Shown: in pieces, positions 32,858 through 41,860 of the stretch
Layout of the letters: the number at the start of each line of letters is the position of its first letter
Numbering within the stretch: the stretch's first letter is position 1
From: Neobacillus sp. Marseille-Q6967
Lineage (GTDB): Bacteria > Bacillota > Bacilli > Bacillales > Cytobacillaceae
Direction of reading: 5' to 3'
DNA: 64,000 nt
NCBI RefSeq assembly: GCF_946151075.1
Contig: NZ_OX267715.1
Location: forward strand, 3,001,274-3,065,273
The notes under the pieces: generated by a model
The model's input: only the letters and a program-made list of their open reading frames with translations
Told to the model about the DNA's origin: nothing
Database searches by the model: none
Position numbers and translations under genes: made by a program

Positions 32858-33162
32858 GGTTCAACCGTTACGGTTACCAGTTTGTTATTGGTAATGTTAT
32901 GAATTACTTTTACTACGACAACTACCGTTTGAGTGTTTTCCTTCACTTCGAAGCGGAATGAATCCTCTGCTGTCGTTTCGCTAGCTTTTTTTCGTCCTAA
33001 ATATTGATATTCCCGTACTTCTTCACCTGGGTAATCAGCCTTTACGACCGATATCGCAATATTACCGTATTTTTCATAATCCGGCTTTTGAGCATTACCA
33101 TAAACACCAAAACTAAATAAACAACACAGTGAAACCATTATAATTAGTAAATATTTTTTCAT
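32845..33162 (-). CDS. Secreted DUF3889 protein
   Basis: 105 aa: a signal peptide (MKKYLLIIMVSLCCLFSFG, cut near residue 24) and a small beta-rich mature domain with KYGNIAISVVKADYPGEEVREYQYLGR, the DUF3889 signature pattern. Paired cysteines at 13-14 lie inside the signal core, so a lipoprotein is unlikely. GGGAGG precedes the ATG. It follows the M14 peptidase on the same strand with 45 bases between. Function unknown. Confidence 0.8.
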   Translation of the reverse strand: MKKYLLIIMVSLCCLFSFGVYGNAQKPDYEKYGNIAISVVKADYPGEEVREYQYLGRKKASETTAEDSFRFEVKENTQTVVVVVKVIHNITNNKLVTVTVEPQKQ

Positions 33163-33207
33163 ATTGTTACCTCCCTTTCCTTAGTCCTATTTTTCCCCAT
33201 AAACTTA

Positions 33208-34194
33208 TTAGTTATGAGATAAATTTTTCGCCTCGTTGGCGAGGGTAAGCCCTACGAACTGATTACGGTTCCATTCCTCGGCAAAAACCGATAATGGCGG
33301 CGATTTCTCCCCTACTAACGGACTAATTTCAATCGTCAATGCTGGGCGATGAAATTCTGTAATAAACCAGTCTGTAAACCCGCCTCCGGTTGCCTGCTTC
33401 GGGGGTTTTGCCAATTTATATCCAGTTAGATTAGATATTTTTACTGCTATTTTTTTATCACGTTTGGTATTTTTTCCATTATAATAGCTCCAAAATATCT
33501 CCTGCCCAGCTGAATGGTAAGCTGCTGCTATTTCAGGATTTATTTTGCGGATAAATTCTATTAATGCCTTAACCTCTGCAGCCTGAACGGGTTTCTTACC
33601 TTTGTAAAATTTATAAGAAGGACGATTCGGCTTTCTTTTTAAATCCTTCCAGCCGGCAGGATATTGACGATTAAGGTCAACGCCTAAACCATTCGCTTTC
33701 CATCTCTCAAAGTGTCTTGATCCGTTATTCATTCGAACTAGGCGTTTCTGGTGCTTTTCTGGAAAAAGATGAACATCATGCTGCTGTATCGTTACTCCGT
33801 CCGGATTGAGCATTGGAATAAACCAGATTGATACATCATTTAATATATCTGTTGGGATCCCGCCTACATCTTCCCTTTTATGATAGGCATCCGCATACAT
33901 TTCCAGTTTTTTCATAACCAGCATACTTGTCATCCATTCCCGTCCATGATGGGTTCCAATAATAACAATATTTCGGCTGCCCGAACCGAGTTTAACAGCA
34001 TAAATGCCCCTTCCAAAGTGACTGGTCCCTATTTTCTTTACTTCGATTTCATTTTTGTAGGTTTGATGTAGTTTGATAATATCATCCTTTAGCATCTCAT
34101 AAGAATATGGTTGATCCGTATCAACAACCTGCCCCTTCACAGCCGTCGAATCCAGCCAAACCAATAACAGCAAACAACAAATTAACCTCTTCAT
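33208..34194 (-). CDS. Secreted M14-family zinc carboxypeptidase
   Basis: 328 aa with a signal peptide. Start at ATG 34194 (MKRLICCLLLLVWLD), 5 bases after AAAGGGG; a longer open frame lacks a ribosome site. Zinc ligands THHGRE (HxxE) near residue 80 and the His of AAYHSAGQE near 225; the catalytic Glu is in ALTIEISP near 298. Substrate-binding NPDG and VDLNRQYP motifs are present. Such Bacillus enzymes trim peptides, often gamma-D-glutamyl-diaminopimelate, from the wall; specificity is not visible here. Confidence 0.9.
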   Translation of the reverse strand: MKRLICCLLLLVWLDSTAVKGQVVDTDQPYSYEMLKDDIIKLHQTYKNEIEVKKIGTSHFGRGIYAVKLGSGSRNIVIIGTHHGREWMTSMLVMKKLEMYADAYHKREDVGGIPTDILNDVSIWFIPMLNPDGVTIQQHDVHLFPEKHQKRLVRMNNGSRHFERWKANGLGVDLNRQYPAGWKDLKRKPNRPSYKFYKGKKPVQAAEVKALIEFIRKINPEIAAAYHSAGQEIFWSYYNGKNTKRDKKIAVKISNLTGYKLAKPPKQATGGGFTDWFITEFHRPALTIEISPLVGEKSPPLSVFAEEWNRNQFVGLTLANEAKNLSHN

Positions 34195-34343
34195 ATTTCC
34201 CCTTTCCTTTTTAAAATTTTCCTCTTTTATACAGGTAAATGTTGAAAACGTTGTTATATAGCATTGTCCAAGATTTTCTGCGAGTGTTATTAGCAAAAAA
34301 TCATAAAATAATTTCAACTCCTAATAAGGAGGAGATAAACAAA

Positions 34344-34595
34344 ATGAATAAAATGGATTATGATCGAGCGCTGTATTATACACATCGATCAGAATGGGAT
34401 AATTTACTAATCTTAATGGTACGAACGAAAGACCAGTTTCTATCAAAGAGGATTGAGCAATTCCTGCATGCTTATCACTTTGAACATGATTACTCGGTCA
34501 TCGAAAAAAAATTATATTCCCTGCTTCGTTACATCGACCATGCAAACGAAACATTTGACCATGATAATGAGTTACCGTTGTATAGTCTTTCCTGA
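34344..34595 (+). CDS. YhdB-like small protein
   Basis: 83 aa, beginning MNKMDYDRALYYTHRSEWDN, followed by LLILMVRTKDQFLSKRIEQF and a charged tail. It resembles YhdB of B. subtilis, a conserved Bacillus protein of unknown function in the same chromosomal neighbourhood. GGAGGAG lies about 9 bases upstream of ATG 34344; the frame is open further upstream but without support. Likely cytoplasmic. Confidence 0.75.
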   Translation: MNKMDYDRALYYTHRSEWDNLLILMVRTKDQFLSKRIEQFLHAYHFEHDYSVIEKKLYSLLRYIDHANETFDHDNELPLYSLS

Positions 34596-34663
34596 AATGG
34601 CAAGTGAATACGAATGTTGTTGAGAGAATTTTTACCAACCGGGCTAAAGAATTCCACCAAAAA

Positions 34664-34698
34664 ACTCGAAGAACCAAAAGGTTCTTCGAGTTTTGCTT
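34664..34698. terminator. Bidirectional terminator
   Basis: Stem AAAACTCGAAGAACC / GGTTCTTCGAGTTTT around AAAA, next to the stop codon of the SDR gene. Confidence 0.9.
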
Positions 34699-35421
34699 TT
34701 AGGATATCGGATATTGTTGTACAAGTGGATGAAGTACAATTTCATCGATTAGCATATATTTAGGAGCGGATGCCATATACACGACAGCCTTGGCTATATC
34801 GTCAACCTTAAGCCAATCATGTTTTTCCGGCAGACCTTGTGTTGAATTTGCAAAATAAGTATCCACCATACCAGGGTTGATGGTTCCAACCCGAATACCA
34901 TATTCCCGGACTTCTTGTGCTACAGAACCAGAGAACCCTTGAACGGCATACTTAGAGGCCGTATAAGCTGAACCATTAGCAATGGTATACCTTCCCACAT
35001 CCGATGAAATGGTAATAATGGTTCCGGATTTCCGCTTTTTCATATGAGGAAGAACTGCTTTTGTTGCCAAGAAAACTCCCTGGACATTCACCTCGAACAG
35101 GTTTTTCCATTCATCAAGAGTTACATCTTCTGTTACTTTAAAGAAGCCAACACCCGCATTATTTACTAGTAAATCAATATGCCCAAATTCTCCAATAGTT
35201 TTTTCGATTACCTGCTGCAAATCTTCCTCTTTTGTAACATCTGCTTGTATCGGCAGAACATTTGCAAAACCGGCTTTTTTCATGTCTTCTGCCGTTTCTG
35301 CAATTTGAGCTGAACTGCCAATGATGGAAACTTTCATTCCCTCCTCAGCGAGTTTAACGGCAATTTCTTTACCAATACCTCTAGAAGCACCTGTTACAAT
35401 CGCTACTTGACCCCTAAGCAT
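34699..35421 (-). CDS. Short-chain dehydrogenase/reductase (FabG-like)
   Basis: 240-aa classical SDR. Cofactor motif TGASRGIG near residue 10, NNAGVG near 88, and catalytic Ser and Y-x-x-x-K (SS ... AYTASK) near 140-157. Likely a 3-oxoacyl-type NADP-dependent reductase, but not part of a fatty-acid operon, so the substrate is unknown. AGGAAGATAAC precedes the ATG. Upstream of it lies pgcA. Confidence 0.85.
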   Translation of the reverse strand: MLRGQVAIVTGASRGIGKEIAVKLAEEGMKVSIIGSSAQIAETAEDMKKAGFANVLPIQADVTKEEDLQQVIEKTIGEFGHIDLLVNNAGVGFFKVTEDVTLDEWKNLFEVNVQGVFLATKAVLPHMKKRKSGTIITISSDVGRYTIANGSAYTASKYAVQGFSGSVAQEVREYGIRVGTINPGMVDTYFANSTQGLPEKHDWLKVDDIAKAVVYMASAPKYMLIDEIVLHPLVQQYPIS

Positions 35422-35464
35422 GTTATCTTCCTTTCATGATGTAATCACATGGTTCGGACGGAGA

Positions 35465-37207
35465 TTACTTGCCAGATACAGCTTTAACCTTTTGGTCCAC
35501 AAGATCCATAAAATTCTTCTCAATCTCTGCTAGCTTGCTTTTACTTTCACTTAAACTTTCGCTATTTACACCAAAATAGAATTTAACCTTTGGTTCTGTA
35601 CCTGAAGGTCTTAAACAAACCCATGAACCGTCTGTAAACGTATATTTTAGAACATTAGACTTTGGTAAATGGATGGTTTCTTCACCATTAGAAGTTACAC
35701 GAATGCTGGTTTGATAATCTTCGGACGATGCAATTTGCAGATCTCCAAGCTTAGTTATTGGCTCCGCCCGGAAGGAAGCTAAAATCTGTTGAATTTGTTC
35801 AGCCCCTTCTTTCCCTTTTAAGGTTAATGAACGAAGGCCTTCAAGGTAGTAGCCATATTTATCAAAAACCTGCATAAGTCCATCATAGAGTGACTTGCCT
35901 TGTTTCTTATAATAAGCACATACCTCTGTAGCTAAAAGGGCTGCCTGAACCGCATCTTTGTCACGGGCAAAGTCACCAATCAAATAGCCATAGCTCTCTT
36001 CATAACCAAAAAGGAAAGTATGCTCTCCTGTTTCTTCATAGTTATTAATCTTTTCAGCAATAAATTTAAACCCAGTAAGAACATCAACCGTCTCTAAATC
36101 GTACGCAGAAGCAATTTTCCGGCCAATTTCAGAAGTTACAATCGTTTTTAAGACGACACCATTTTCAGGAAGTGTTCCTTTTTCAACCTTTTGAGTCAGA
36201 ATGTAATCAAGTAACAAGGCACCTGTTTGGTTTCCTGTAAGAACAACATATTCACCCTCAGGGTTTAAGACGGCGATTCCTAGGCGGTCTGCATCCGGGT
36301 CAGTGGCAATTAATAAATCAGCACCAATTTTCTTCCCCTCACGGATAGCGAGTTCAAAAGCAGCATGTTCTTCAGGATTCGGGCTCTTAACTGTAGAAAA
36401 CTCTGGATCTGGGAGCTCCTGCTCTTTTACAATGGTAACATTTTTATAGCCTAAGGCATCTAAAGCCCTGCGGACAGGTTTATTTGCTGTTCCATGCAGC
36501 GGTGTAAACACTATTCTTAAATCGGTTTCTTTCACAAGCGACGGATTTTCAGAGATTGTCATTAATTTTTCAATATAAGCTTTATCAATCTCTTCACCAA
36601 TAGTGTTGATTAAACCGGCAGCCCTGAGATTTTCTTCACTGTCAACCTGAATGGTTAATTCGTTTTCAATTTCATTCACCTTAGCTATAACGATATCAGC
36701 ACTTTCAGGCGGAAGTTGTCCACCATCTGACCCATAAACTTTGTATCCGTTATATTCAGGAGGATTATGGCTTGCCGTAACAACAATCCCAGAAAAAGCA
36801 TTTAAATATCGAAGGGCAAACGATAATTCAGGGGTCGGTCTTAATTCGTCAAAAACATACGTTTTAATGCCCTTTGTCGCTAGTGTCTTAGCAGCTTCCA
36901 TACAAAATTCCGGCGATTTGTGCCGTGAATCATAGGCAATTACAACCCCGCGTTGTTTTGCCTCTTCACCTTGTTCTTCTATGTATTCGGCTAAACCAGC
37001 CGAAGCTTTACGAACCGTATAGATGTTCATTCGATTCGTACCAACGCCAATTTCCCCTCTCATCCCGCCGGTTCCGAATTCTAAATTCTTATAAAATACT
37101 TCTTCTAATAATTTTTCATCACTCTTAATTTCCACTAACTGCTGCTTTAACTCTTGGTCTAATTCTGTAAAGTTAATCCATCTTTGTGCATTTGTCATCC
37201 AGTTCAT
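35465..37207 (-). CDS. pgcA: Alpha-phosphoglucomutase PgcA (YhxB)
   Basis: 580 aa, matching B. subtilis PgcA (about 581). Active-site phosphoserine loop TASHNPPEYNGYK near residue 143, metal-binding DPDADRLG near 300, sugar-binding GYEESYG near 400 and phosphate-binding RPSGTEPK near 535. Converts glucose 6-phosphate to glucose 1-phosphate, feeding UDP-glucose for teichoic acid and glycolipid anchors. AGGAGG precedes the ATG. Confidence 0.95.
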   Translation of the reverse strand: MNWMTNAQRWINFTELDQELKQQLVEIKSDEKLLEEVFYKNLEFGTGGMRGEIGVGTNRMNIYTVRKASAGLAEYIEEQGEEAKQRGVVIAYDSRHKSPEFCMEAAKTLATKGIKTYVFDELRPTPELSFALRYLNAFSGIVVTASHNPPEYNGYKVYGSDGGQLPPESADIVIAKVNEIENELTIQVDSEENLRAAGLINTIGEEIDKAYIEKLMTISENPSLVKETDLRIVFTPLHGTANKPVRRALDALGYKNVTIVKEQELPDPEFSTVKSPNPEEHAAFELAIREGKKIGADLLIATDPDADRLGIAVLNPEGEYVVLTGNQTGALLLDYILTQKVEKGTLPENGVVLKTIVTSEIGRKIASAYDLETVDVLTGFKFIAEKINNYEETGEHTFLFGYEESYGYLIGDFARDKDAVQAALLATEVCAYYKKQGKSLYDGLMQVFDKYGYYLEGLRSLTLKGKEGAEQIQQILASFRAEPITKLGDLQIASSEDYQTSIRVTSNGEETIHLPKSNVLKYTFTDGSWVCLRPSGTEPKVKFYFGVNSESLSESKSKLAEIEKNFMDLVDQKVKAVSGK

Positions 37208-37399
37208 TCTTGATCCTCCTGTTTTAACTTATATATTATTCTTTCAGAATTATAGCATGATACTCCTGCAAATAAGACAAGAGTTTTTTCGACATGTTTT
37301 TCAAAAACTTCAGGTTTCGAATTATTCATCCTTATTTTATCTTTACTTTTCGGTAATACTCAAGGACTACAACAAATACCTGTAAAAGTTAGAAAAAAA

Positions 37400-37432
37400 A
37401 TAAAAAAAATGCCTGCAAAAGCAGACATTTCT
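37400..37432 (-). terminator. Terminator of yhcU
   Basis: AAATGTCTGC / GCAGGCATTT around TTTT with a long T-run on the minus strand. Confidence 0.85.
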
Positions 37433-37817
37433 AAACGAGTAATTCATTAGCGGCTTTAGTATAAATACTAAACACGTTACTCTTTATGTTTTTGGCTTGT
37501 AGAAACTGTTCAAACTCAAACGGAAAGAATAAACCAAATTCTTGTAAATTTGAAACATTTTTATTAAATAGAGTTTCGTATTGCTCACATAAAGTTGAAG
37601 ACTCCAGAATGGATATAACTGTTTGCATACTGGCCATAACTTGAAAAGCATCACCTAAAGTATTAAAATCTTCTGGAGTTTGCAGCACCTTTATTTGTTC
37701 AAACTCATTAATTTCCTCATCCGTAAAATAGAGTGGAAAAACAGTTGAATAAATATACCTCACAAGTCCACAAATTTCTTGTTCCTGGCTTGGCGTGGAG
37801 GCAAAAACAATTTTCAC
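37431..37817 (-). CDS. yhcU: YhcU-like protein (DUF5365)
   Basis: 128-aa soluble, largely helical protein with FPLYFTDEEINEFE and DAFQVMASMQTVISILE segments, matching YhcU-like proteins. Starts at GTG 37817 with AAGGTGGG 6 bases upstream. Divergent from yhcT, as these two neighbour each other in B. subtilis. Function unknown. Confidence 0.78.
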   Translation of the reverse strand: MKIVFASTPSQEQEICGLVRYIYSTVFPLYFTDEEINEFEQIKVLQTPEDFNTLGDAFQVMASMQTVISILESSTLCEQYETLFNKNVSNLQEFGLFFPFEFEQFLQAKNIKSNVFSIYTKAANELLV

Positions 37818-37953
37818 TTGTAACCCACCTTTGCTCTAACAATAATCTATCGTAATATATATACAAGAATAGCATAATTAAACGTAAAAAATCGGTGGTA
37901 ATTATAACCACGCTCCACCTGTATTCCTAATTAAGTTAAATAAAGGAGATAAC

Positions 37954-38871
37954 ATGCTGAGAACAATGCGTAAAGGAAATTGGCTGGAGATCATGACACC
38001 TGAAAACTGGGAGGGTCAGAATTTAGAAAATCTATTCCGGACCATCTGGCAGGCCCCCCGTAAGCTCACCCATCTTTTTCGGATGGAAAAAAAGGTACTT
38101 GTGAATGGGATACCAGCTAATTGGACAGCCCCCTTACATGTAAATGACAAGATTCTTATCCATATCTTTAGTGAGGAACGGAGCTTACTTCCAGTTTACA
38201 ATCAGGAAATTCAAGTTCTATATGAAGATGATCATGTAATTGTTGTAAATAAACCGCCATTTATGAGCACTCATCCAAATGACCCTAAAACAGATAAATC
38301 CACTCTGCTAAATGCCATTCTGTTTTATTTACAAACAAAAGGGGAAACCTCCAATATCCAACAGGTCCATAGGTTAGATAAAGACACTTCAGGGGCAATA
38401 CTTTTTGCTAAGCACTCATTGGCAGGCTCCATTTTAGACCGGAAACTAGAAGAAAGAGAAATAAAAAGGACCTATATAGCAATGGTTCATGGGCATCTGA
38501 AAAAGAAAAAGGGAACAATCGATAAACCGATTGGCCGTGACAGGCACCACGCTACTAGAAGAAGAGTATCTGAAAGTGGTCAAGCTGCTGTCACACATTA
38601 TCAGGTAATAATGGAAGACAAAAACTTGTCATATGTAAAATGCTGGCTTGAAACAGGGAGAACCCACCAAATACGTGTTCATTTAAGCTCTGAAGGACAC
38701 CCGTTAGCGGGCGATATACTATATGGGGGAAAACCTGTTGTAAAAAGGCAAGCACTTCATGCGGCAAAATTAGAGTTTCTTCATCCCTTCACAGAAGAAA
38801 GGATTATTTGTCATGCTCCGTTTATTGACGAACCCTCTATTTTTAAGAATATAAATGTTTTTTCCATTTAA
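37954..38871 (+). CDS. yhcT: RluA-family pseudouridine synthase YhcT
   Basis: 305 aa. An S4-like N-terminal part (residues 20-80), then the RluA domain with active-site HRLDKDTSG near residue 140 (catalytic Asp), VNKPPFMSTHP near 92 and TGRTHQIRVHL near 230. Isomerises uridine in ribosomal or transfer RNA; the target base is not deducible. AAAGGAG precedes the ATG. Its terminator is shared with the convergent GlsB gene. Confidence 0.9.
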   Translation: MLRTMRKGNWLEIMTPENWEGQNLENLFRTIWQAPRKLTHLFRMEKKVLVNGIPANWTAPLHVNDKILIHIFSEERSLLPVYNQEIQVLYEDDHVIVVNKPPFMSTHPNDPKTDKSTLLNAILFYLQTKGETSNIQQVHRLDKDTSGAILFAKHSLAGSILDRKLEEREIKRTYIAMVHGHLKKKKGTIDKPIGRDRHHATRRRVSESGQAAVTHYQVIMEDKNLSYVKCWLETGRTHQIRVHLSSEGHPLAGDILYGGKPVVKRQALHAAKLEFLHPFTEERIICHAPFIDEPSIFKNINVFSI

Positions 38872-38904
38872 AAAGCCTCCCATCAAGGGAGGCTTTTTAA
38901 ATTA
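38868..38904. terminator. Bidirectional terminator
   Basis: AAAAAGCCTCCC / GGGAGGCTTTTT around ATCAA. Confidence 0.9.
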
Positions 38905-39156
38905 CCTGGCTTTTCTGAATGCCCTCATAATTAGAGATAAGAGAAATACAAGTGCCACAGATCCTATGATTGCCGGTATAATCGCAAAATCAGCAACATT
39001 CGGTCCCCAGTCACCTAATATAAGAGTCCCAAGCCAGGCTCCTACAAACCCAGCAATAATATTACCAATGATACCGCCTGGAATATCCCGGCCAACGATC
39101 AGTCCTGCCAGCCATCCAATCACTCCGCCTACAATTAATGCCCAAATGAAGCTCAT
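38902..39156 (-). CDS. GlsB/YeaQ/YmgE-family small membrane protein
   Basis: 84 aa with three hydrophobic segments. Glycine-rich GGVIGWLAGLIVGRDIPGGIIGNIIAGFVGAWLG is the hallmark of the 'transglycosylase-associated' GlsB family, often stress-induced. AAGGAGTG precedes the ATG. Function unknown; the family name does not imply enzyme activity. Confidence 0.88.
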   Translation of the reverse strand: MSFIWALIVGGVIGWLAGLIVGRDIPGGIIGNIIAGFVGAWLGTLILGDWGPNVADFAIIPAIIGSVALVFLLSLIMRAFRKAR

Positions 39157-39492
39157 TTAAAACACTCCTTTTCGTTTCATTTGATCCATTTTCATTTACA
39201 TTTACAAAACAGTTACTCACCATTCAAAGGATGCTTAACTGCCTCATACCATTACAATACCCAAATTCCAATTACACATTCATCTAAGAAAATGTTTACT
39301 CCTTTTCCATACATAAAAAATGAATCTCGGTAAACATTAAAAGAAACAAATAACCTAAACAAATATTGTCAGAAAATTCTTTTGTTAAGTTTTTGTAAAT
39401 TACGTTAATATTTCATGTACTTTTTCTTTTGTTTCGCTAAAATAGTGAACGTTGATGAGAATTTTTCTACATAATTATTGGAGGTATTATCC
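39157..39492. other. AT-rich divergent intergenic region
   Basis: About 335 bases between the GlsB-like gene and ykaA. It must hold the promoters of both. TTGTTAAG and TTAATAT direct-repeat-like elements near 39380-39415 loosely recall Pho boxes, which would suit a phosphate operon, but the match is too weak to call. Confidence 0.4.
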
Positions 39493-40110
39493 GTGGCTTT
39501 TAAAAAGAATGATAAGTTTTCTGTTTTATTACACAATATTTCTGCAAACTTAAAAGAAGGCGCTAATTATTTTGCCGATTATAAATTGAAAAATGTAAGC
39601 GACCTAAAGATCTTTTCTGAGAGAATGAAAGAAATTGAAACAAAGGGTGACAGCTACGTCCATGAAATCATTAAGCAGCTGAATGATGCATTTATCACTC
39701 CAATTGAACGAGAAGATATCCTTCATCTTGCGAATAGTATGGATGATGTCCTTGACGGACTTGAAGGTACAGCGGCGTTATTCGAAATGTACTCCATTAC
39801 GCAAGCAGATGAATATATGCAGCAGTTTGTAGCAGCCATTAAGGGCAGCGTTCATGAAATTGATAAGGCAATCGAGCTTCTAGCGAATAAAAAGCTTCCT
39901 CAAATGCGGGAACATGCCATTAAGACGAAAGATTATGAATCAAAATGTGATAACATTCTTCGTCAATCAATCAAGCATTTATTTACGATTGAAAAGGACC
40001 CAATTCGAATTATTCAATACAAGGAAATTTACGAAAACCTTGAGGATATTGCCGACAGCTGTCAATCTGTGGCGAATACACTTGAAACCATCATCATGAA
40101 AAATGCATAA
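39493..40110 (+). CDS. ykaA: DUF47-family phosphate transport accessory protein YkaA
   Basis: 205 aa, the same length as B. subtilis YkaA. All-helical PhoU-like DUF47 domain with ETKGDSYVHEI and FITPIEREDILHLANSMDDVLD. Starts at GTG 39493, 8 bases after GGAGG. Eleven bases separate it from pit, so the two are an operon; DUF47 proteins are thought to modulate Pit transporters from the cytoplasmic side. Confidence 0.92.
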   Translation: MAFKKNDKFSVLLHNISANLKEGANYFADYKLKNVSDLKIFSERMKEIETKGDSYVHEIIKQLNDAFITPIEREDILHLANSMDDVLDGLEGTAALFEMYSITQADEYMQQFVAAIKGSVHEIDKAIELLANKKLPQMREHAIKTKDYESKCDNILRQSIKHLFTIEKDPIRIIQYKEIYENLEDIADSCQSVANTLETIIMKNA

Positions 40111-40121
40111 GGAGCTATCAA

Positions 40122-41120
40122 ATGGATACAGTATTTATCTTAACAGTACTAATTGTCATTGGAGCACTTGCATTTGACTTTATTAATGGGTTTCATGATA
40201 CGGCTAACTCAATTGCAACCTCGGTTTCAACAAAAGCTTTAAGGCCGCGGCAAGCAATTATGTTAGCCGCTGTTATGAACTTCGTGGGAGCAATGACGTT
40301 TACTGGTGTTGCAAAAACCATTACAAAGGATATCGTAGACCCATTCACACTTCAAAATGGATCACTTGTTATTCTTGGAGCACTCATTGCTGCCATTGCT
40401 TGGAATTTAATAACATGGTATTACGGAATACCAAGCAGTTCATCACATGCACTAATTGGTTCTATTGCAGGAGCTGCCATTGCATCTGCAGGTTTTGGCG
40501 GTCTTAATTATTCAGGTTTCTTAAAAATTCTCCAGGCTTTAATCCTTTCTCCGATTTTAGCTTTTGGAGTTGGTTTTATCGTCTACAGTATTTTTAAAAT
40601 TGTTTTTAAGAACGCTAATTTAACGAAAACAAATCGGAATTTCCGTTATATGCAAATTGCAACGGCTGCATTACAGTCCTATTCTCACGGTACGAATGAT
40701 GCCCAAAAAGCTATGGGGATTATTACAATGGCTTTAATCACGAATGGTTATGTTACTAGTACGGATATACCATTTTGGGTTCAGGTTTCCTGTGCAATTG
40801 CAATGGGACTTGGTACTTCAGTAGGCGGCTGGAAAATCATTAAAACAGTCGGTGGCAAGATTATGAAAATCCGCCCGATTAATGGAGTTGCAGCAGATTT
40901 AACAGGGGCTGCAGTTATTTTCGGTGCTTCCGCCCTTCATGTCCCTGTTAGTACAACGCATGTTATTTCTTCTGGTATTTTAGGGGTTGGCTCAGCACAT
41001 CGGATTAAAGGAGTTAAATGGGATACAGCCCAACGTATGCTTGTAACTTGGGTTATTACACTCCCTATCACTGCACTTTTAGCTGCTTTCTCGTATTTTA
41101 TCTTGAATCTTTTCTTCTAA
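40122..41120 (+). CDS. pit: Low-affinity inorganic phosphate transporter Pit
   Basis: 332-aa membrane protein with about 10 spans and the two PiT-family signature halves: DFINGFHDTANSIATSVSTKALRPRQA near residue 16 and SYSHGTNDAQKAMGI near 187, plus PVSTTHV near 290. Moves phosphate (as metal-phosphate) by proton or cation coupling. AAGGAG precedes the ATG. Confidence 0.94.
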   Translation: MDTVFILTVLIVIGALAFDFINGFHDTANSIATSVSTKALRPRQAIMLAAVMNFVGAMTFTGVAKTITKDIVDPFTLQNGSLVILGALIAAIAWNLITWYYGIPSSSSHALIGSIAGAAIASAGFGGLNYSGFLKILQALILSPILAFGVGFIVYSIFKIVFKNANLTKTNRNFRYMQIATAALQSYSHGTNDAQKAMGIITMALITNGYVTSTDIPFWVQVSCAIAMGLGTSVGGWKIIKTVGGKIMKIRPINGVAADLTGAAVIFGASALHVPVSTTHVISSGILGVGSAHRIKGVKWDTAQRMLVTWVITLPITALLAAFSYFILNLFF

Positions 41121-41150
41121 GAGGATGAACCTTTCATCCTCTTTTTTTAT
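41119..41150 (+). terminator. Terminator of ykaA-pit
   Basis: Stem AAGAGGATGAA / TTCATCCTCTT followed by a T-run. Confidence 0.85.
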
Positions 41151-41220
41151 TGGCAGGACTTCTAAACATATACCCATTACATATTTTTTATGTATAGGGA
41201 CAGGTTTTGAGGTGATAGGT

Positions 41221-41796
41221 TTGAAACAAAAAATTGCCGCTTTACTGATTGGCAGTCTTTTATTAAGCTTGGGAGTCAATGGGTTTCTCGTTCCGTACCA
41301 CTTGTTAGATGGAGGGGTGATCGGGCTGGGACTCATCATTCACTACTTTTATGGCTGGCCCACCGGGTTAAGCATGATTATTTTAAGCCTGCCGCTTTAT
41401 ATTCTTGCATGGTTCTTTGAAAGACGTTATTTTTACTACAGCATTCATGGTTTAATTATTTCTTCTTTTTGCATTGACCTGTTGTCCTTTTTGAATGGGA
41501 AAATCCAGCTGGGGATACTTCCCAGCACCGTTATCGGCGGTATTCTTGTCGGAGTCGGAATCGGCCTTATGCTTCGCTATGAAACAAGTACAGGCGGGAC
41601 CGACCTTCTTGCCCAGATATTAACAAAATTTACTTCTCTTAATATTGGGATTATTATCCTTTTGATCGATGGACTGATTGTTACAAGCGGCATTCAAGTT
41701 GTCGGTCTCGAAAGGTTTTACTATTCCTTAGTAACGATTCTTTTCGTAGGATTAATGACTTCTGTTACAGTAATCCGGAGAATAGAGCCTCATTAA
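41221..41796 (+). CDS. YitT/DUF161-family membrane protein
   Basis: 191 aa, about five spans. The first span ends with LLSLGVNGFLVPYHLLDGGVIGLGLI, and GIGLMLRYETSTGGTDLLAQIL near residue 120 is the YitT-family hallmark. The family usually has a C-terminal DUF2179 domain, which is missing here, so this is the short form. TTG start at 41221, 8 bases after GAGG. Function unknown. Confidence 0.82.
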   Translation: MKQKIAALLIGSLLLSLGVNGFLVPYHLLDGGVIGLGLIIHYFYGWPTGLSMIILSLPLYILAWFFERRYFYYSIHGLIISSFCIDLLSFLNGKIQLGILPSTVIGGILVGVGIGLMLRYETSTGGTDLLAQILTKFTSLNIGIIILLIDGLIVTSGIQVVGLERFYYSLVTILFVGLMTSVTVIRRIEPH

Positions 41797-41797
41797 A

Positions 41798-41832
41798 AAG
41801 AACCAACACATAACATGTTGGTTCTGTTTTAA
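41798..41832. terminator. Terminator between the YitT gene and the proC-type gene
   Basis: AGAACCAACA / TGTTGGTTCT around CATAACA. Confidence 0.85.
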
Positions 41833-41860
41833 TTGGAATTTTCTACCACCCCATAACTAC

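Noticed and set aside
39180..39300. Sigma-B promoter for the GlsB-like gene
   Set aside because: A GGGTAT exists on the minus strand, but no GTTTAA-like -35 lies at the right distance.
39370..39420. Pho boxes upstream of ykaA-pit
   Set aside because: The repeats are too far from TTAACA with 11-bp periodicity to support a call.
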